Part shown: positions 1 through 13,000 of the stretch, piece after piece
Numbering within the stretch: position 1 is the stretch's first letter
How the letters are laid out: every line of letters begins with the position of its first letter
Origin: Actinernus sp. WN-2022
Taxonomy: Eukaryota > Cnidaria > Anthozoa > Actiniaria > Actinernidae
Assembly (NCBI GenBank): GCA_030867875.1
Contig: JAOWCC010000577.1
Location: 77,357,740-77,421,739 of the forward strand
Direction of reading: 5' to 3'
Length of the DNA stretch: 64,000 bases
Notes under the pieces: model-generated
What the model saw: the letters and a program-made list of their open reading frames with translations, nothing else
The model's database searches: none
Told to the model about the DNA's origin: nothing
Position numbers and translations under genes: made by a program

Positions 1-1
1 T

Positions 2-1326
2 GAATACTGCAAGAGTCCGAACGCCGAATGCAGTATGAAGAAATGTTGAGTTCGATTCATCGTACCGAGTCAGCAGATGCTTGTATTTGTCAATAAAACA
101 CGCACAGTCTCTTACTTTTAATATTCCAACTGAGCGCTGTGTACCGTGGTCACCACTAAATCAGTCATCAGCCAATCACCTGCTTGGATTTTGTACTGCG
201 CACGAACTTGGAATATTAATTAACAATTATTCACCGAAGTGGAGGTGAATAGTGGTGGATATTTACCGAGCTGCTTCGGCGAGGTAAATATCCACCACTA
301 TTCACCAACACTGAGGTGAATAATTGTTTTAGTATATACCACACTCCAGGTGAATAGCCAGCACCAAATAGTTATTTTATTTTCTGTCAAATGGACAAAA
401 ACTCACGCGAGATGATCGGCGCTGCTTTGCTCGGAGGTGAATATGAAATCATATTCACTGTTTGAGTAGCCAATCAGAGCGCGCGAAAAGTGGTGTGGTA
501 TATACTAATACACTATATTGGTTGATTCCAGGAACATTCTGCGATGGCAATACCGAGTGCCACAGCAGCGGTGACGAGGAGCTTGGCTGCTTTGACCAAT
601 CAGATATCAGCCGATTCTCTAAAGTGTGTGTTCCTAAGCTGGGCGAGGGAGCCACGTGTGGAAGGGCTGGAATCTTTGACATGTTCACCAGGGACGAAGA
701 AATCAGTAGCCGATGCAAAGGCCACTTAGTGTGCAGGGCAGTTGGGTAGGTACAATTGTATATAAACCGGCCGTGCAGCTATATGGAATGTAGTCCTATA
801 TAGTCCCTATAATGGACTATACGGCGAGGCTCCGCCCGAAAGGGGTACCTTTTCAGGCTGGAGGTATATAAAAGGGTAGGGATTTCACGAGTTGAAGCAT
901 AGAAAAGGGAAGGAAAAACTGTCATTCAGGTATTTAAAAGGACCTTTCAAAGAACACACACACACCTAACGGCTGATTCATCCAAGTATTTTAATGCGGA
1001 TATGAATTTGTTAAAAGCTATTTAGAATAAGAAGATGTAGCAGATAGCCGTTTCACGATCTCGCGACACAAACTATATGAACATTCAACATTCAAGTCGA
1101 GTCCGAACTGTATAACTCGCCTACAGCTCACCACTGTAAGTCCTATACAGTTCGACCGTTCATTTTGTATGTATTACTTATAGTCTCATGGTAAAATAGT
1201 TTCTTTTGTTCTCTTTTTGACAGTTTCTTTGGACGCAAAGCCTGTATTCAAAACCTGATGACTGGAGATGAAATCCAAAGTGAACACAAAACTATCAAGA
1301 AAAGCAAATCGAAAAAATCGCATTGA
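2..1326 (+). CDS. Cysteine-rich secreted-type protein, 3' part (exons 2-32, 532-745, 1224-1326)
   Basis: I join three segments into one 3' gene end. Exon 532-745 follows TTGATTCCAG and ends at GG|GTAGGT. It enters in phase 1 and leaves in phase 2. Exon 1224-1326 follows a pyrimidine tract and GACAG, and the single base it donates restores the frame through to TGA at 1324-1326. The segment 2-32 ends before GTATGA in phase 1, so it also fits. The peptide has an LDLa-like FCDGNTECHSSGDEELGC stretch, then CVPKLGEGATC, a spacer, CKGHLVC and a final Cys, followed by a Lys/Ser-rich tail. This spacing resembles prokineticin, colipase and Dickkopf cysteine-rich domains (family knowledge), so a secreted ligand or modulator is inferred. 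The 5' exons and signal peptide are outside the window. Alternatively, frame 2-49 ends in its own TGA with AATAAA at 92-97, and would then be the end of a separate upstream paralogue. Confidence 0.5.
223..509. mobile_element. Foldback MITE in intron
   Basis: A near-perfect hairpin (223-327) is built from ACAATTATTCACC and GGTGAATAGTGGTGGATATT arms. An outer pair, AGTATATACCACAC at 331 and GTGTGGTATATACT near 495, extends the symmetry to about 509. There is no coding capacity. It lies in the intron just before the 532-745 exon. Confidence 0.6.
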
Positions 1327-1356
1327 GACAGGGGTCTTGAGTTCTTAAACGAAACA

Positions 1357-1706
1357 CCGACTGTTGGAACAAGTTGCCGTGAAAATATTGACAATATAGC
1401 CTAAGTTAATTCGTTAAAGAAGAAAAAGAAATATATTTTAATTTATCAAATAAATTGAGATATTTTGGGCTTTGAATTTCGCGGGCGTCGCCATCTTGGA
1501 TCTTATGACGTCACACGGCTGTCCCAATCTTTTGTTGTAACAATAGGAGCAACCGTGTGACGTCACAGATCCAAGATGGCGGCGCGAGCGAAATTTAAAG
1601 ATACTAATCCACAAATGTTTCGTAAACTAAATATATATTACAATGTTTTCAACACATTTTCAACTATATAGTCGACAATTTAACGGCAATTTGTTCCAAC
1701 AGTCGG
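1357..1706. mobile_element. Composite foldback element with CRE palindromes
   Basis: Outer inverted repeats (CCGACTGTTGGAACAAGTTG at 1357 and its complement ending 1706) enclose an inner hairpin, about 1475-1595. The inner arms read CGCCATCTTGGATC...TGACGTCACACGG. Both inner arms carry a perfect TGACGTCA. AATAAA at 1449-1454 could serve as the polyadenylation signal of the gene ending at 1326, so this repeat may supply the host 3' end. Confidence 0.65.
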
Positions 1707-1986
1707 GGTTTATTTTAAGGGCGACGAAAGAAGAGCTGAACCGACAGATACACATGGCGTGTCTTCAACCAGAGCTAAACTATACGAAAAATCAGCCAAG
1801 AAAAACTGCATGCATAATGATATGACAATATGTCTCGTGACTTTCCGTTAAACTGCGCGCATGTTTGCTCAGACGTTTGATCCAACTGATTCTTACGGAA
1901 TGGTAAAACACTTTTTAATCTAATGCAGTCATCGATAAATGTACATAGACCATTGCATAAATGGCGTTAATTTAAATAGGTATTGT

Positions 1987-2112
1987 CCAGGGCCGGGTTG
2001 TTCAAAGTCCGATTAGTGTTAATCCTGGATTAACGCTGCATAGAATCTATTGGTTGTCACGGAAATTAACCCTTGATAAGCACTAATCGGGCTTTGAACA
2101 ACCGGGTCCTGG
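1987..2112. mobile_element. 126-bp MITE, copy 1 of a pair
   Basis: The ends CCAGGGCCGGGTTGTTCAAAG and CCAGGACCCGGTTGTTCAAAG (other strand) form a palindromic element with GATTAGTG(T/C)TAATCC in the arms. A second copy is at 58824-58943. Confidence 0.7.
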
Positions 2113-2580
2113 AGACTTTAGAGTGTTCACGTTTCCACACAAACGCTTTCTCGCATCAATGTGAGACTAAAGATTCTTAAACCATGGTTATTCAAATCGG
2201 ACGCCATTTATACAAAGGGTCAATTGAAGAGTTTAAACTAAAGAAAAAGAAAAACAATTATCACTAATAATACAAGTTGAATGAAAATAACGATCAATAA
2301 TTATTAATAAACGAGGAAATGTTGAAGGTGTTGCTTACTGTCTGCTTCATTCTTTTCACCTGGTGGCCATCTTGGATTGAAAGCAAGGCAATCCTTTGTT
2401 TTTGCTGTGTTAGCCTTATCAGAATGCGTTTAGCCCTGCAAAAACAAATGCTGCCTCGCTTTGATCCGAGATGGTGATGGGGTGAAAAGAGTGAATTGAG
2501 TGTGTTTCCATTTACCTTATTGGCATATAATACGATAATAAGACATTCACACGATAATCGAATAAATAGAGCTGTTTGCC
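2113..2580. other. No gene seen
   Basis: AT-rich sequence without a long reading frame, splice-framed exon or clear repeat. Confidence 0.5.
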
Positions 2581-3594
2581 ATTGAGTGTCGGAAAACCAA
2601 AAACAAAAGTAATTAGAGAGCCAATCACGAGAGCAAGTAAAAACACAATGAGCTAATCACGAACTGAAGTCATTCGTGATTGGTTTTACTTGAACCAATC
2701 AAGAACAAGAAGCTCTATTTTGAGTTATCGAGTCATAACCACCTTAAGTTAAGTCACTGTAAGTCAAAGAAATTTAAGTCTAATAATTTAAGGGGAACAT
2801 ATATAAAATGAATTAATATATATTACTTTATGCATATCAAGAAGGAAACGAAGGAAACAGACTGATTTAGATCAATAGTAAGATAGGCGAATCCTGGACG
2901 TCCTTGTTTACATTTTTGCATCATTAGCATAAATTAAAATTCAAGCTACAAACAAACAGACTACACCAGTTGAAAGAGACTTTTAAACATAGTAATGAAC
3001 GTATGTATTTACGGAGAAATTGACTTTTCAAAACTGTAAAATGGGCTGGGGGCAAGAGTTGTGACAGCCTTAGATTCTTTGTAAATTTTGCGAATTTTAA
3101 ACGCTCATTCCTCAAAATATATTTATCATGTCACTCTCAAAGTTTCGGTGATTATCAAGTGTTTCGATTTATGGACTCTGTTGGTTTGTATGTACGTCGC
3201 TAGAAGTTTGATGTATGCTAATGAGGAAAAAATCACGAGGATAAGTAAATGCAATCATGGATAACTAACGAATCAAATTCGAAAGTAATTACTTTTCGAC
3301 AAGAAATCGAAAAGCCCTCCTAAGTGAATGCTTTGGTTTTGCGTTTGCTTAGTTGTTCTATTGGCTGTGAAAAATGTTTTGTAATTATCAGTCAATCAAG
3401 TACTAAACTAAAACCAAACATCGTTTTGGTACGTGACACAATCAATTTTGGTTCTTGTGATTGCGTTTACTTTTCCTCATGATTGGTTCAAGTAAAACCA
3501 ATCGTGAATTACTTCAGTTCGTAATTGGTTTGTTTTTACTTGCTCCGATGATTGGTTCTGTAAGTACGCTAATTTTGGTTTTACAACACTCAAT
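2581..3594. repeat. About 1-kb inverted-repeat structure
   Basis: The left arm 2581-2707 and the complement of 3474-3594 align over about 120 bp. Shared blocks are GAGCAAGTAAAAAC, AACTGAAGT and ATTGGTTTTACTTGAACCAATCA. A second, smaller inverted pair (about 3350-3385 and 3665-3710, core CTATTGGCTGTGAAAAATGTT) overlaps its right side. A non-autonomous DNA transposon is likely. No protein is visible. Confidence 0.55.
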
Positions 3595-3719
3595 TAAACA
3601 CCTCAAACTAACCAAAGCATTGATTGGTTGAAATAACAGGATTTTGATTGGCTCCAAATGGTAGAATAATCGAACATTTTTCACAGCCAATAGAAAAAAA
3701 GCTAAGTTTCAAGTTTCAT

Positions 3720-3725
3720 TTTATT
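3720..3725 (-). terminator. Polyadenylation signal AATAAA of the FKBP-like gene
   Basis: TTTATT on the + strand reads AATAAA on the gene strand. It lies about 230 bases past the stop codon at 3956-3958, a normal 3' UTR distance. Confidence 0.45.
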
Positions 3726-3955
3726 ATACACTGATTCAGGAATACATGGATAGGAGACAATACAAAACCAGTTATAGAAGATAGATAGGTAATAGTAAGT
3801 AAGAAAAGAAAAAAGTAATTAGTGCGCAGTGACCAAAGTAGCCGTGAAGCAGAAGCAAAACCCAAGCAATCATCGAATTAGTTTCGACACTCAATTGAAA
3901 ACCATCATTAACATGGATTGTTCAAGTACAAGACATTTCAGTACAAAGGCTGACG

Positions 3956-4078
3956 TTAACTTCTGCCGAACATTGGTGCCAAGGCTTTGACAAACAACGC
4001 ATCTTGAGAGCGCTGTTTCTGTTTTACTGCAGCCAGCAAGTCTTGGACAGCCTTATTCCTGGGTTCAAGACTCAACGC
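3956..4078 (-). CDS. FKBP-like gene, last coding exon
   Basis: The exon follows GCTACAG in phase 0. It encodes ALSLEPRNKAVQDLLAAVKQ and a Gln/Lys-rich C-terminal helix ending FVKALAPMFGRS and TAA. The tail is comparable to the final MFx helix of CYP40 and FKBP51/52. Confidence 0.8.
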   Translation of the reverse strand, partial: ALSLEPRNKAVQDLLAAVKQKQRSQDALFVKALAPMFGRS

Positions 4079-7000
4079 CTGTAGCGATAAGACAGATAAA
4101 TAGATAGGTAGAGAAACATATAAATAGATAGGTAGATAACAGATACATAGGTAAACGGGGGGGATAGATAGGTACATGTAGATAACAGATAGGTAGATAA
4201 ACGTCTATCCCGCACAGCGTTTTCACAAGTTAGTTTATTCTTAGAACGGTTTCTCTCTATTCTTGGGTTGCCATCATTCTTAAGGGAATAAAATCACAAA
4301 AGCGTGCAGTCATGTTGGTTGGTATAACAAAAGCAGCTAATGAGGCATCTTTTGTTCTGCCACTGGTGCAACCATTAATTGGCAGGAAAACTAACCTAAA
4401 AATAGCCGAACTTGTGAAAATGCCGTGAAACCTATAGATGAGGTCTGGCCGCTCCTGGTTATGGGTTCCTGTAAATACCTTATAATTTATCAATGAAAGC
4501 ACATGTACATCGATGATGTACAAAATATCACAAATATAACATTGCTTTTCATGCTGGCCGACCTTGCAATGAATCCAGCACCAGATGGCGATCAACCAAA
4601 ACTCTGAAGCCATTTTACGAGTTTAAACAAAATATCACAACTTTCACAGTGCGACTACTCAAATCGGAGCCACTTAGACAACGACAACCAATCACATCGC
4701 AGTCGTTATGCGGTCGTTATGATTTCATGGCAGGCTTGAGCTCCATAGAAATCCACCCTTATGTTTTTCCTATTTGGTACTAATCTAAATTGTTACATTA
4801 CTACTATACAATACAATATAATGCAATAATTTTGTTAACGTTGATAAACGTGGGGAGTGGTCACCCAATCTCCCGAGCCAGGGGCTCATATAGCAATTGA
4901 TCCAAACGAACTAAAAGACACATTGAAATCAGTATTCGATGAATGAGATCCTTGAGCAAAAGGATCTACAAGAAGTTGGCTCCAGTCGTGAAGTCAGTTG
5001 AATATATCAGTGATGAATTTGATTACCTTAAACTCAAAACTGCCAAGCTAGTTTAGGACAACTCTCGAATGACACATGAGATTTGACTCGTACAAAACCA
5101 GTTGATTCGTTGCAAGCCTCGTTACTTTCAATATTCAACAAAATTCTTGAAAGACTTTTGAATAACAGACTTATAAGTTATTAAAAAAAAATAAAAAATA
5201 TTTATGATCAGCAATTTGGATTTAGATCCACTCATTCAACATTCCATGCACTGACTCTGTTGATTGACAAGATTAAACAATATATTGATAAAGGAACTTA
5301 TTCCTGTGGCATCTTCATAGACCTGCGTAAGGCTTTCGGCATGGTTGACCATAACACATTATTGACTAAACTACAATATTTTGGAATAAGAGGTATTGCA
5401 TTAGACTGGTTTTCCTCCTACCTGGATAATAGGAGACAGTTTGTATCAATATCAAATATTAACTCTGATTATCTTTCAGTTTTATGTGGGGTTCCACAGC
5501 ATTTAACTTTCACATTTTTTCATCTATTCACCACTATATCACCAGAATAGCCTCCAGATCTATTTTACTCCTGTTAGAACTAATTATGGAAAATTCAGTC
5601 TTCAATGTTTACAACCATCTATCTGGAATAATGCACTTGTCCATTAGGGATTTGGTTTGAAAAAGTCCCCAATGTAAGAAAAAAACCAACCCCCATCCCT
5701 CCCCCCTGGGGCACATTATGCAGCCAAATGGGACCAAATCCCCACCTACACATACTAGGTCTGTGAGTCAGCGTATGACCGGATTGAGCTATATTTAGAA
5801 CAGATCTCACGGGAGTTCACGTGCCCACACTTTGGGAATCCAATCAAACCATAGTCAGGCCAATGCAGCGTTAGTAAAATCACGTCAAAGAATAGATCAT
5901 TCTTAATCTCGATAATTACGGCAAGCATATGCCCAATCGCAGCAGAGTCAGAAGGCAGTTACCCGGGAAACGTGTTCTAAAAATAGCTCAAATCAGTCAT
6001 ACGCTGACTCACTGGTATAGTATATATGGACGCTCTGGTAATGGGAAATTGGAAATCCAATCGATGGCAATCAATGTTAATCAGTTTAAAATTGATATTG
6101 ATTGGCATCGGTCAATCGAGGAACAATTGGTAGTCACAAAACAAAGGGTTCATCGTTTGTTATTAATTGCCAATACCAATCGTATCAAGTCCTCCTCTAG
6201 CACTGTGTCATGTTGTCCATCGTGCTGATAGTCTAACTAATGTGGTGTACCGTTAAGGGCTTTGTAACCACCATTGTTTGTTCCAAGTTAAAGTTGGTCA
6301 AATTTTTACGGCCCAGAAGAAGAAGGGGATGTGGAAACATGTTCAAAGTTGTGAACCATTGAGGGCAGCTCGGTCACCTTCAATCTGAGCTTGTTGCTCC
6401 ACTGGAGCTCTGGCCACTCAAATATCTGTGTACATTGTACATTGAACAAAAATGGCATGAATGTGTTGTTACATGAAGGAATTTGGTACCAATCGATACA
6501 GGTTTGATCAGTCAACTGAAATTGGAAATCAATGCAAATCGATAAAAGGTCACAAACATATGGCCTCTCAGGTCAACTCGCGGATGGTCAGTGAGCTATC
6601 CTGGCATATACTAAAAATCATGTGACCAATGACGTAATCATTACGTCATCACCACTAAGTGAATCATGGGGACCCAATACCATGTATATCAAAGTTTGAG
6701 CCATCTGGCATTAGAAATGAGGGAGATATGTCCACGTACAGAAAATCACATGACCGATGACGTCATCGTTACATCATCGCCACTAAGTGAATCGTGGGGA
6801 CCCAGTATCATGCCTGTCCAAGTTTGAGCTGGCTGGCTTTAGAAATGAGCGAGATATGGGTATGTACTTAAAATCACATGACCGATGACGTCATCGTTAC
6901 ATCATCGCCACTAGTGAATCGTGGGGACCCAGTGCCATGCCTGTCCAAATTTGAGCTGCCTATAACGAGTTATTGGGGTTAGGTGGTTTTCATTTCCGAG

Positions 7001-10000
7001 CGTGGCGTTAACCTGTGGAACGAGCATGGCGTTGACTTTTCCGAATGACGTTTGATCCGCGTCCAAGGTTTCGAAAGGATCATGCTGTAGAAGATGTATT
7101 GACGGCCGTTTGTATTCGGTTCGACTGTGAAGAATAAACTGTTATCAGAGAAGACGCGCCGATGCTTTCGAAAGGATTTCGTCATGTTGTAGATATTCCG
7201 CTTTCTAAGGTAAATATTCCGAAATGCCTTATAATTAACTGCTGTGAAATTTCTGTTGTGTCTGTCTTTCTTGGTATTCTAATTCAAAGCACTCGACATT
7301 ATAGAAGTTGTGTTTTAGATCGGGATATATATACTCGTATGGTGGTAGCTCATATTTATTTTTCCACGCTGGAGAAACATTGAGGTTCATGTTGGCTACA
7401 CACTAGTTTTCAAGTTAAGTTTGAATAACCAATGACCCTTTGAATTTGAATATTCTGCATACGTTTACGGTCGGTTGACCTCACTAATACATAAGTAGCG
7501 AATATTGTACAAATGTTGCTAATGAATCCTTAACATTTATTGTTACCTAGAAATTGGATGGTGTACGTATATATTCGGATGTGTTCCGCATTTCATTAGG
7601 ATCCCGGTCTGATCTTCAATCGGGCTGTATAATATCTGTCGGGCCACGTTTTCAATTATTTGAATATGTCGACTAAATTTCCACTTCCTATAAAACAAAA
7701 GGGCTGAATGTCGGCCAGTTTATATTAGTACAGTGTTTCAAAGTCAATGGTGAGTTTCCCTGAATTCGAAGTTCCGTATTCGAAATTCTCGAAGGAGAAA
7801 ATGAACTGAAATAACGTAATATATTCACATAGGTTCCTTGCTACGTTTAAAAAACATGTGTTGCCTTCCAGCCAGTTTTAACCTCTTCGATATGTAATTT
7901 CAAAGTTCAGCGGGGCATTGCGATTTAAAGATAGGTGTTTCACGATCAATTTGATTTAGCTACACTAAATAATATACCGCAACTGATACTTTGTTACACA
8001 ATGCTGGTTAGTAGACCATTGGAAGGTTCCAGAACTACTTAGACTGTATCACTATCATAGTGACAATAATCCAGTTGCGTATTCGAAAATTACCGCTGAA
8101 TTCAATGACTACAGACGCATGTACTCAGGCTTGGCCTCATTCTGAAGTTAAACATTCATAAATACCAGTGAGAAGGTGGAAAATGCGAAACTACAACAAT
8201 ACGCAGAGCTGTGAATAGGAAATGGGAAACTGGAGTACTAGGCAAACGTTCTCGACGTAATCAAGCTATGAATAGGTCTTTTATTCCACACACAATAGTA
8301 AAGTACAATAGTACATTCATAAAATAAAAATAAAGTGGAGGATGCAAGAGATACAACCCAGAAGGATAAATTAAAGCTCTTGCACCTACATGTATGTACT
8401 ATTTGCGGCCGTATTATACAGTAGATACAGATCCGAGCCGGATATCTCCAACACAACATGGCCGCGTATTTTGTAAATTACTTCTAAAACTCAAACATAA
8501 CTATTGAAACGCAATATAACCAAAATAAGTAAAAATGTACTTTAAAAAGGGCAACATTTCTATATATTTTTCATGGTTTATTTCACTGAATAATAATCCG
8601 GAACAATTATTTGTACTTTTAAAAAACAATGTTTTTATCTATGATTCAGTTCAAGCTCAAAGCAAATTTGCATTTCAAAGTTCACTAATTCAGTCACTGG
8701 ATGAGGTTCTCTTCTATCCAATATTTGTTTTCACATTTCATACTTTATTATTGTTCATTCGGAAAATCTGTACATGATAGACTGGCCCGCAGGTACAATG
8801 TAGCATTAACTAATCTAGGCGGGCCGTAGTCTTTAAACTTAACAAATTACAAATAGGTATGATAACTTAAAGTGCCCCTAAACTCTTTTGCAATTTTCAT
8901 ATATATGAAACTTTGAGTACTTCTGTGAAGAAATTTTTGGCTTACAGAGAATACTCTATGTTCTAGGCTTGTTTGAAATGGTGAAAAATTGACCTCTCCT
9001 GACCCATTACCGTGTAAGAAAAAGCCTGGGTCGATTCCTTATCTTACGTCACCTCATTAATGCACTATTGTCCATGGCGCCTTTCTATCACAACAGCATC
9101 GATATATAGAGAATATACACAGTATGTGACTTTTTAGTAAAAAAAACACAGTTATTTTAGACAAAATGCTAAATATTTATTCAAGTTATTGCAAAGTCGA
9201 ATGAATTGGATGACGTAAGATCAGGAATCGACCCAGTCTTTTTCTTACATGGTCATGGGTCAGGAAAGGTCAAATTTTCACCATTTCAAACAAGCATAGA
9301 ACATAGAGTATTCTCTGTAAGCCAAAAATTTCTCCGCAGAAGTACTCAAAGCCTTTCAAAGTTTCATATAGAGTCCCGCTCAAAAACAATTGCAAAAGGG
9401 ATTAGGGGCACTTTAATGAAGAGGGGAAGAGAAAGAAGAATAAGTAAGTGAGTAAGTAAGTAATTAAGTAAATAAACAAATTATCAGTCACGTGATTTTT
9501 AGTGTATGCCAAAATAGCTCACTGACCATCCGCGAGTTGCCCTAAGGGACCCTATGTTTTGATATTTTGAGCCACTGCTCAAAATCTAATCGGACAGACA
9601 GGGCTGAATAACGCGACGTGCAGGGACTATTAAGGACGACAGCAGCTTATACGCGAGTACCTTCATGTTTTCTGTGAAAAATAAGAGTTTTAAGGCAGGG
9701 ATAAACTAAGAAAAACTATGTTTTGAACAGAGAGTAGTTTTTGTTTCGAACACTGGGATAACATTTATGCATCAGCTTGCGTATGCGCCTTTACTATATG
9801 TAGTTATTCAGCTCTGTGAATCAGACAATTATTTCTCAAACTCATTAATAATTCATGAGATAGTCATCCAATGGCGTAATTGTATTTGGTCACATGCATG
9901 GGTCTTGATACCGGGTGAAACCCTTGTTCGAAGCTTCGTCAGGTGGATGCATCTTGACATCCAATGAAACACCAGTTCCAAACGCACTAGTGTTTGATCA

Positions 10001-13000
10001 GATTTCCAACCCAAGTGATCAATATTTCTTAATCATCATATTCAAGAACCCGAAATCACTGCCATCAAAAAAGAATAATAAGCCATCTATTGAAAATTAG
10101 ATACAACAGTCAAACGGTAAACAATACTTGCTAATGAAGTTTGAAAAGAAACGTATGTAAATTGTCGGTTTTGCATTCGCACGAGAAGACATGTCAAATA
10201 TCTCGGGTTTCATTTGTTTTCTCAATATTTGGAACCCCTGATGAAAGACGAACAATGAGTGTTTGACATAGTTCTTCAAACAACTGAAACCTGTTCATAC
10301 TTATAACACACTTTCACAGTGAAACTTAAGTTTATAAAAATCCCTTGGCCGGAAGTTGACGGAAATTATAAGCTATGAATTGCCCTATATCATTATGACG
10401 TCAAATCAAAACAATCTATTGTTTAAACGCTAAGGATCACGGTCATGGAAGGGGGACAAAACAGCAACAACACAAAGGAAATCGCTATCAAATGCATTTT
10501 GTAGAACGTAGAATAGCGGTAACAGCCACCAAATACGGTAAATATTGTGGGATAAACATTGATATAGCTGATATCTGGAAACCAGACAATTCGAAGTTAC
10601 ATTTTCCTCAGCACAGCAGATTTAGTTCAAAATTCTATTGTTCATGTCGATTCTGTCCCCCTCATAAACAAGCCGTGACGTCATAATGATATAGGGCAAT
10701 TGCTAACCTTACTAACGATGATTCTGTCAACAGAAGTGACTAGTACAGATTAAAAGTATTACCATGGTTCAAAGTGAACAATTTTCAGTTTTTTTTTTAT
10801 TTCACACTGTTTATGTTACACTACAATAGAGTGCATTATTAATATAAAAGCAAAATGTATAACTAAAGAAAAACTGCAGAGTGTGTGCACAGTGACCAAA
10901 GTAGCATATGCTTTCGAGTTGGTCACTTTAAATGGTGATGGAGTCAATGAATGATTTAAGGCACATAATATGCTATTTACAATAGTATTAATAAAATCAA
11001 GGACTTGTTTTCCACAGGATCACTCAGCAATGAACTCAAAATTCTATGCAATTTATACCCAATGTTACACCCTTTCTCCGACTTGTTTGCTGGACAAATC
11101 ATTCAGTGCTGCTGTAACGATGTTTTGGAGGCAAACACGAGGCTGTTTGCTGTCTTCTCAAACATCCAATGCGGTTTCAACAAAATTGAAGGAGTTTGGT
11201 AAAAATTCAAGAAATGTTCAAGGATAAAACCTAATCTGTCAAAATACAAGTACTTTTCAAATACCTGGCAGTGTTTCAAGGACTTTGAAAGGCTCGTGCA
11301 AACCATGATTAAAAGAATTAGAGAACAATCAAGAAAAAATCTTAAAAACTTAAAGAGGCATAACTAACTCTTTTCAAGGTATGCATTAACAGTCTTATCT
11401 CGTCACTCGAGAATTACCACTGTACCAATGAGCATAAAGTTACTGAGTTGCATGTACTGTACTCTACCGCCCTAAGGAACACAACACATACAACACTCTA
11501 AAGCCTGGTTCACACTAGCATCATATTAAGCACAAGCAACATACGCAGATGCAGCGAATGCATTAATCATTGGTGATGCTTGTTCTTCTCACAAATGCGA
11601 TTACTGCGTTTGCATATGTTGCTTGTGTTAATACTCATGTTGCTAGTGTGAACCAGGCTTAAGGACTAGTAAATGTAATATGCCATATTGGATTACCTTT
11701 TCAACATCTTGTTGGGCTTTGATCAATTCGTTCAAAACTAGGAATCCCTAACAAAAGAAATAAACATGTCATTAATGAAAAATACTCCCCAAACAAACAA
11801 ACAAACAAACAACAAATACATCATTATTTGTACCCATATACACACAGCCAAGTGCGTTTTGGGTTTTCACCACTGTATAATTTACAGAGTGAACATGTTA
11901 CCTAAATAATAATAATAAGTAAGAACTTAAGTAATGGTTCACGTTAGGATGATAGCAGAATCCATTGTTCTACAGCATTGAGCCTCCCTCACATAGAATT
12001 CTCCTGTGTTGTAGAATATAGATACACTGGGCGATAGGGATGAACATTATGAAATACAGTTGCTGAAAGTGCTTGTTTCATTCCATTTTAATGAGGAAAT
12101 CCTTTTCCAACCAAAAGGAATTGTCTAACACAAAAGCTACGAAACTGGCACATTTGATAAGGTTCCTCACATACGTTTATTTTTCTTTATAAACGACATA
12201 TGGAACCACCATGTAAATCATTTCATCAAACTTTAATAAAATCAGAGAAAATGATACACATGTACGTATGTTTTTCTTTTTGGACGATTTTTATGTTTAA
12301 ACCAATGAAATCATGAGTTTTAACAATACACAATCAACACCTCGCTGCATTCCTTTGCCATTGGTGCTATCCTTGTTACATGAACCATTACTTAAGCATT
12401 AGTTATTAGACGTATTCATTATTTTTCATTCATCATACAGTCAGCAATTGCCACAATGAAACATACCTGACCTCTGCGATACAATGCCTTTATGCTATTC
12501 TCATCACATGCCAAGACCTGGAGTACAAATTGAAATGTTACAGGATGATGTGTTAATGTATTCTTATGACACGTGGCACATCATTTGTGGTTTGTATATT
12601 TGATGAGCCGTTTTTGTATGTGATTGGATAATATCACACATGGCATGTTACACGAAGTATGCAAATACATTAAAAATGGTCATCATAACATTTGCGGGTC
12701 TCGCAGTTAAACGGCACACTGTCAACCCCTAAATGGTTAAACTAGATCACGAGAAAAGACAAATTTAAAAAACTACTCAGATTAGATGTCTGCTTTCCAG
12801 GTATACTGGAGAAAATATGAGAATTTTGGTGAAGGATGTCAAAGATTCAAGTAGATGAAAAATACTACCTTTAAAGTGCCCCTAACCCCTTTTGCAATTT
12901 TTATACATATGAAACTTTGAAAGGTTTTGAGTACTAATCTATGAAAAAAATATTGGCTTACAGAGAATACTCTACATGTATGTATGAAATGGTGAAAATT

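Noticed and set aside
4257..4613. 118-codon gene on -
   Set aside because: No domain, no splice context and ordinary intron composition.
6300..6515. 69-codon gene on -
   Set aside because: Short, no motif, and next to repeat-derived sequence.
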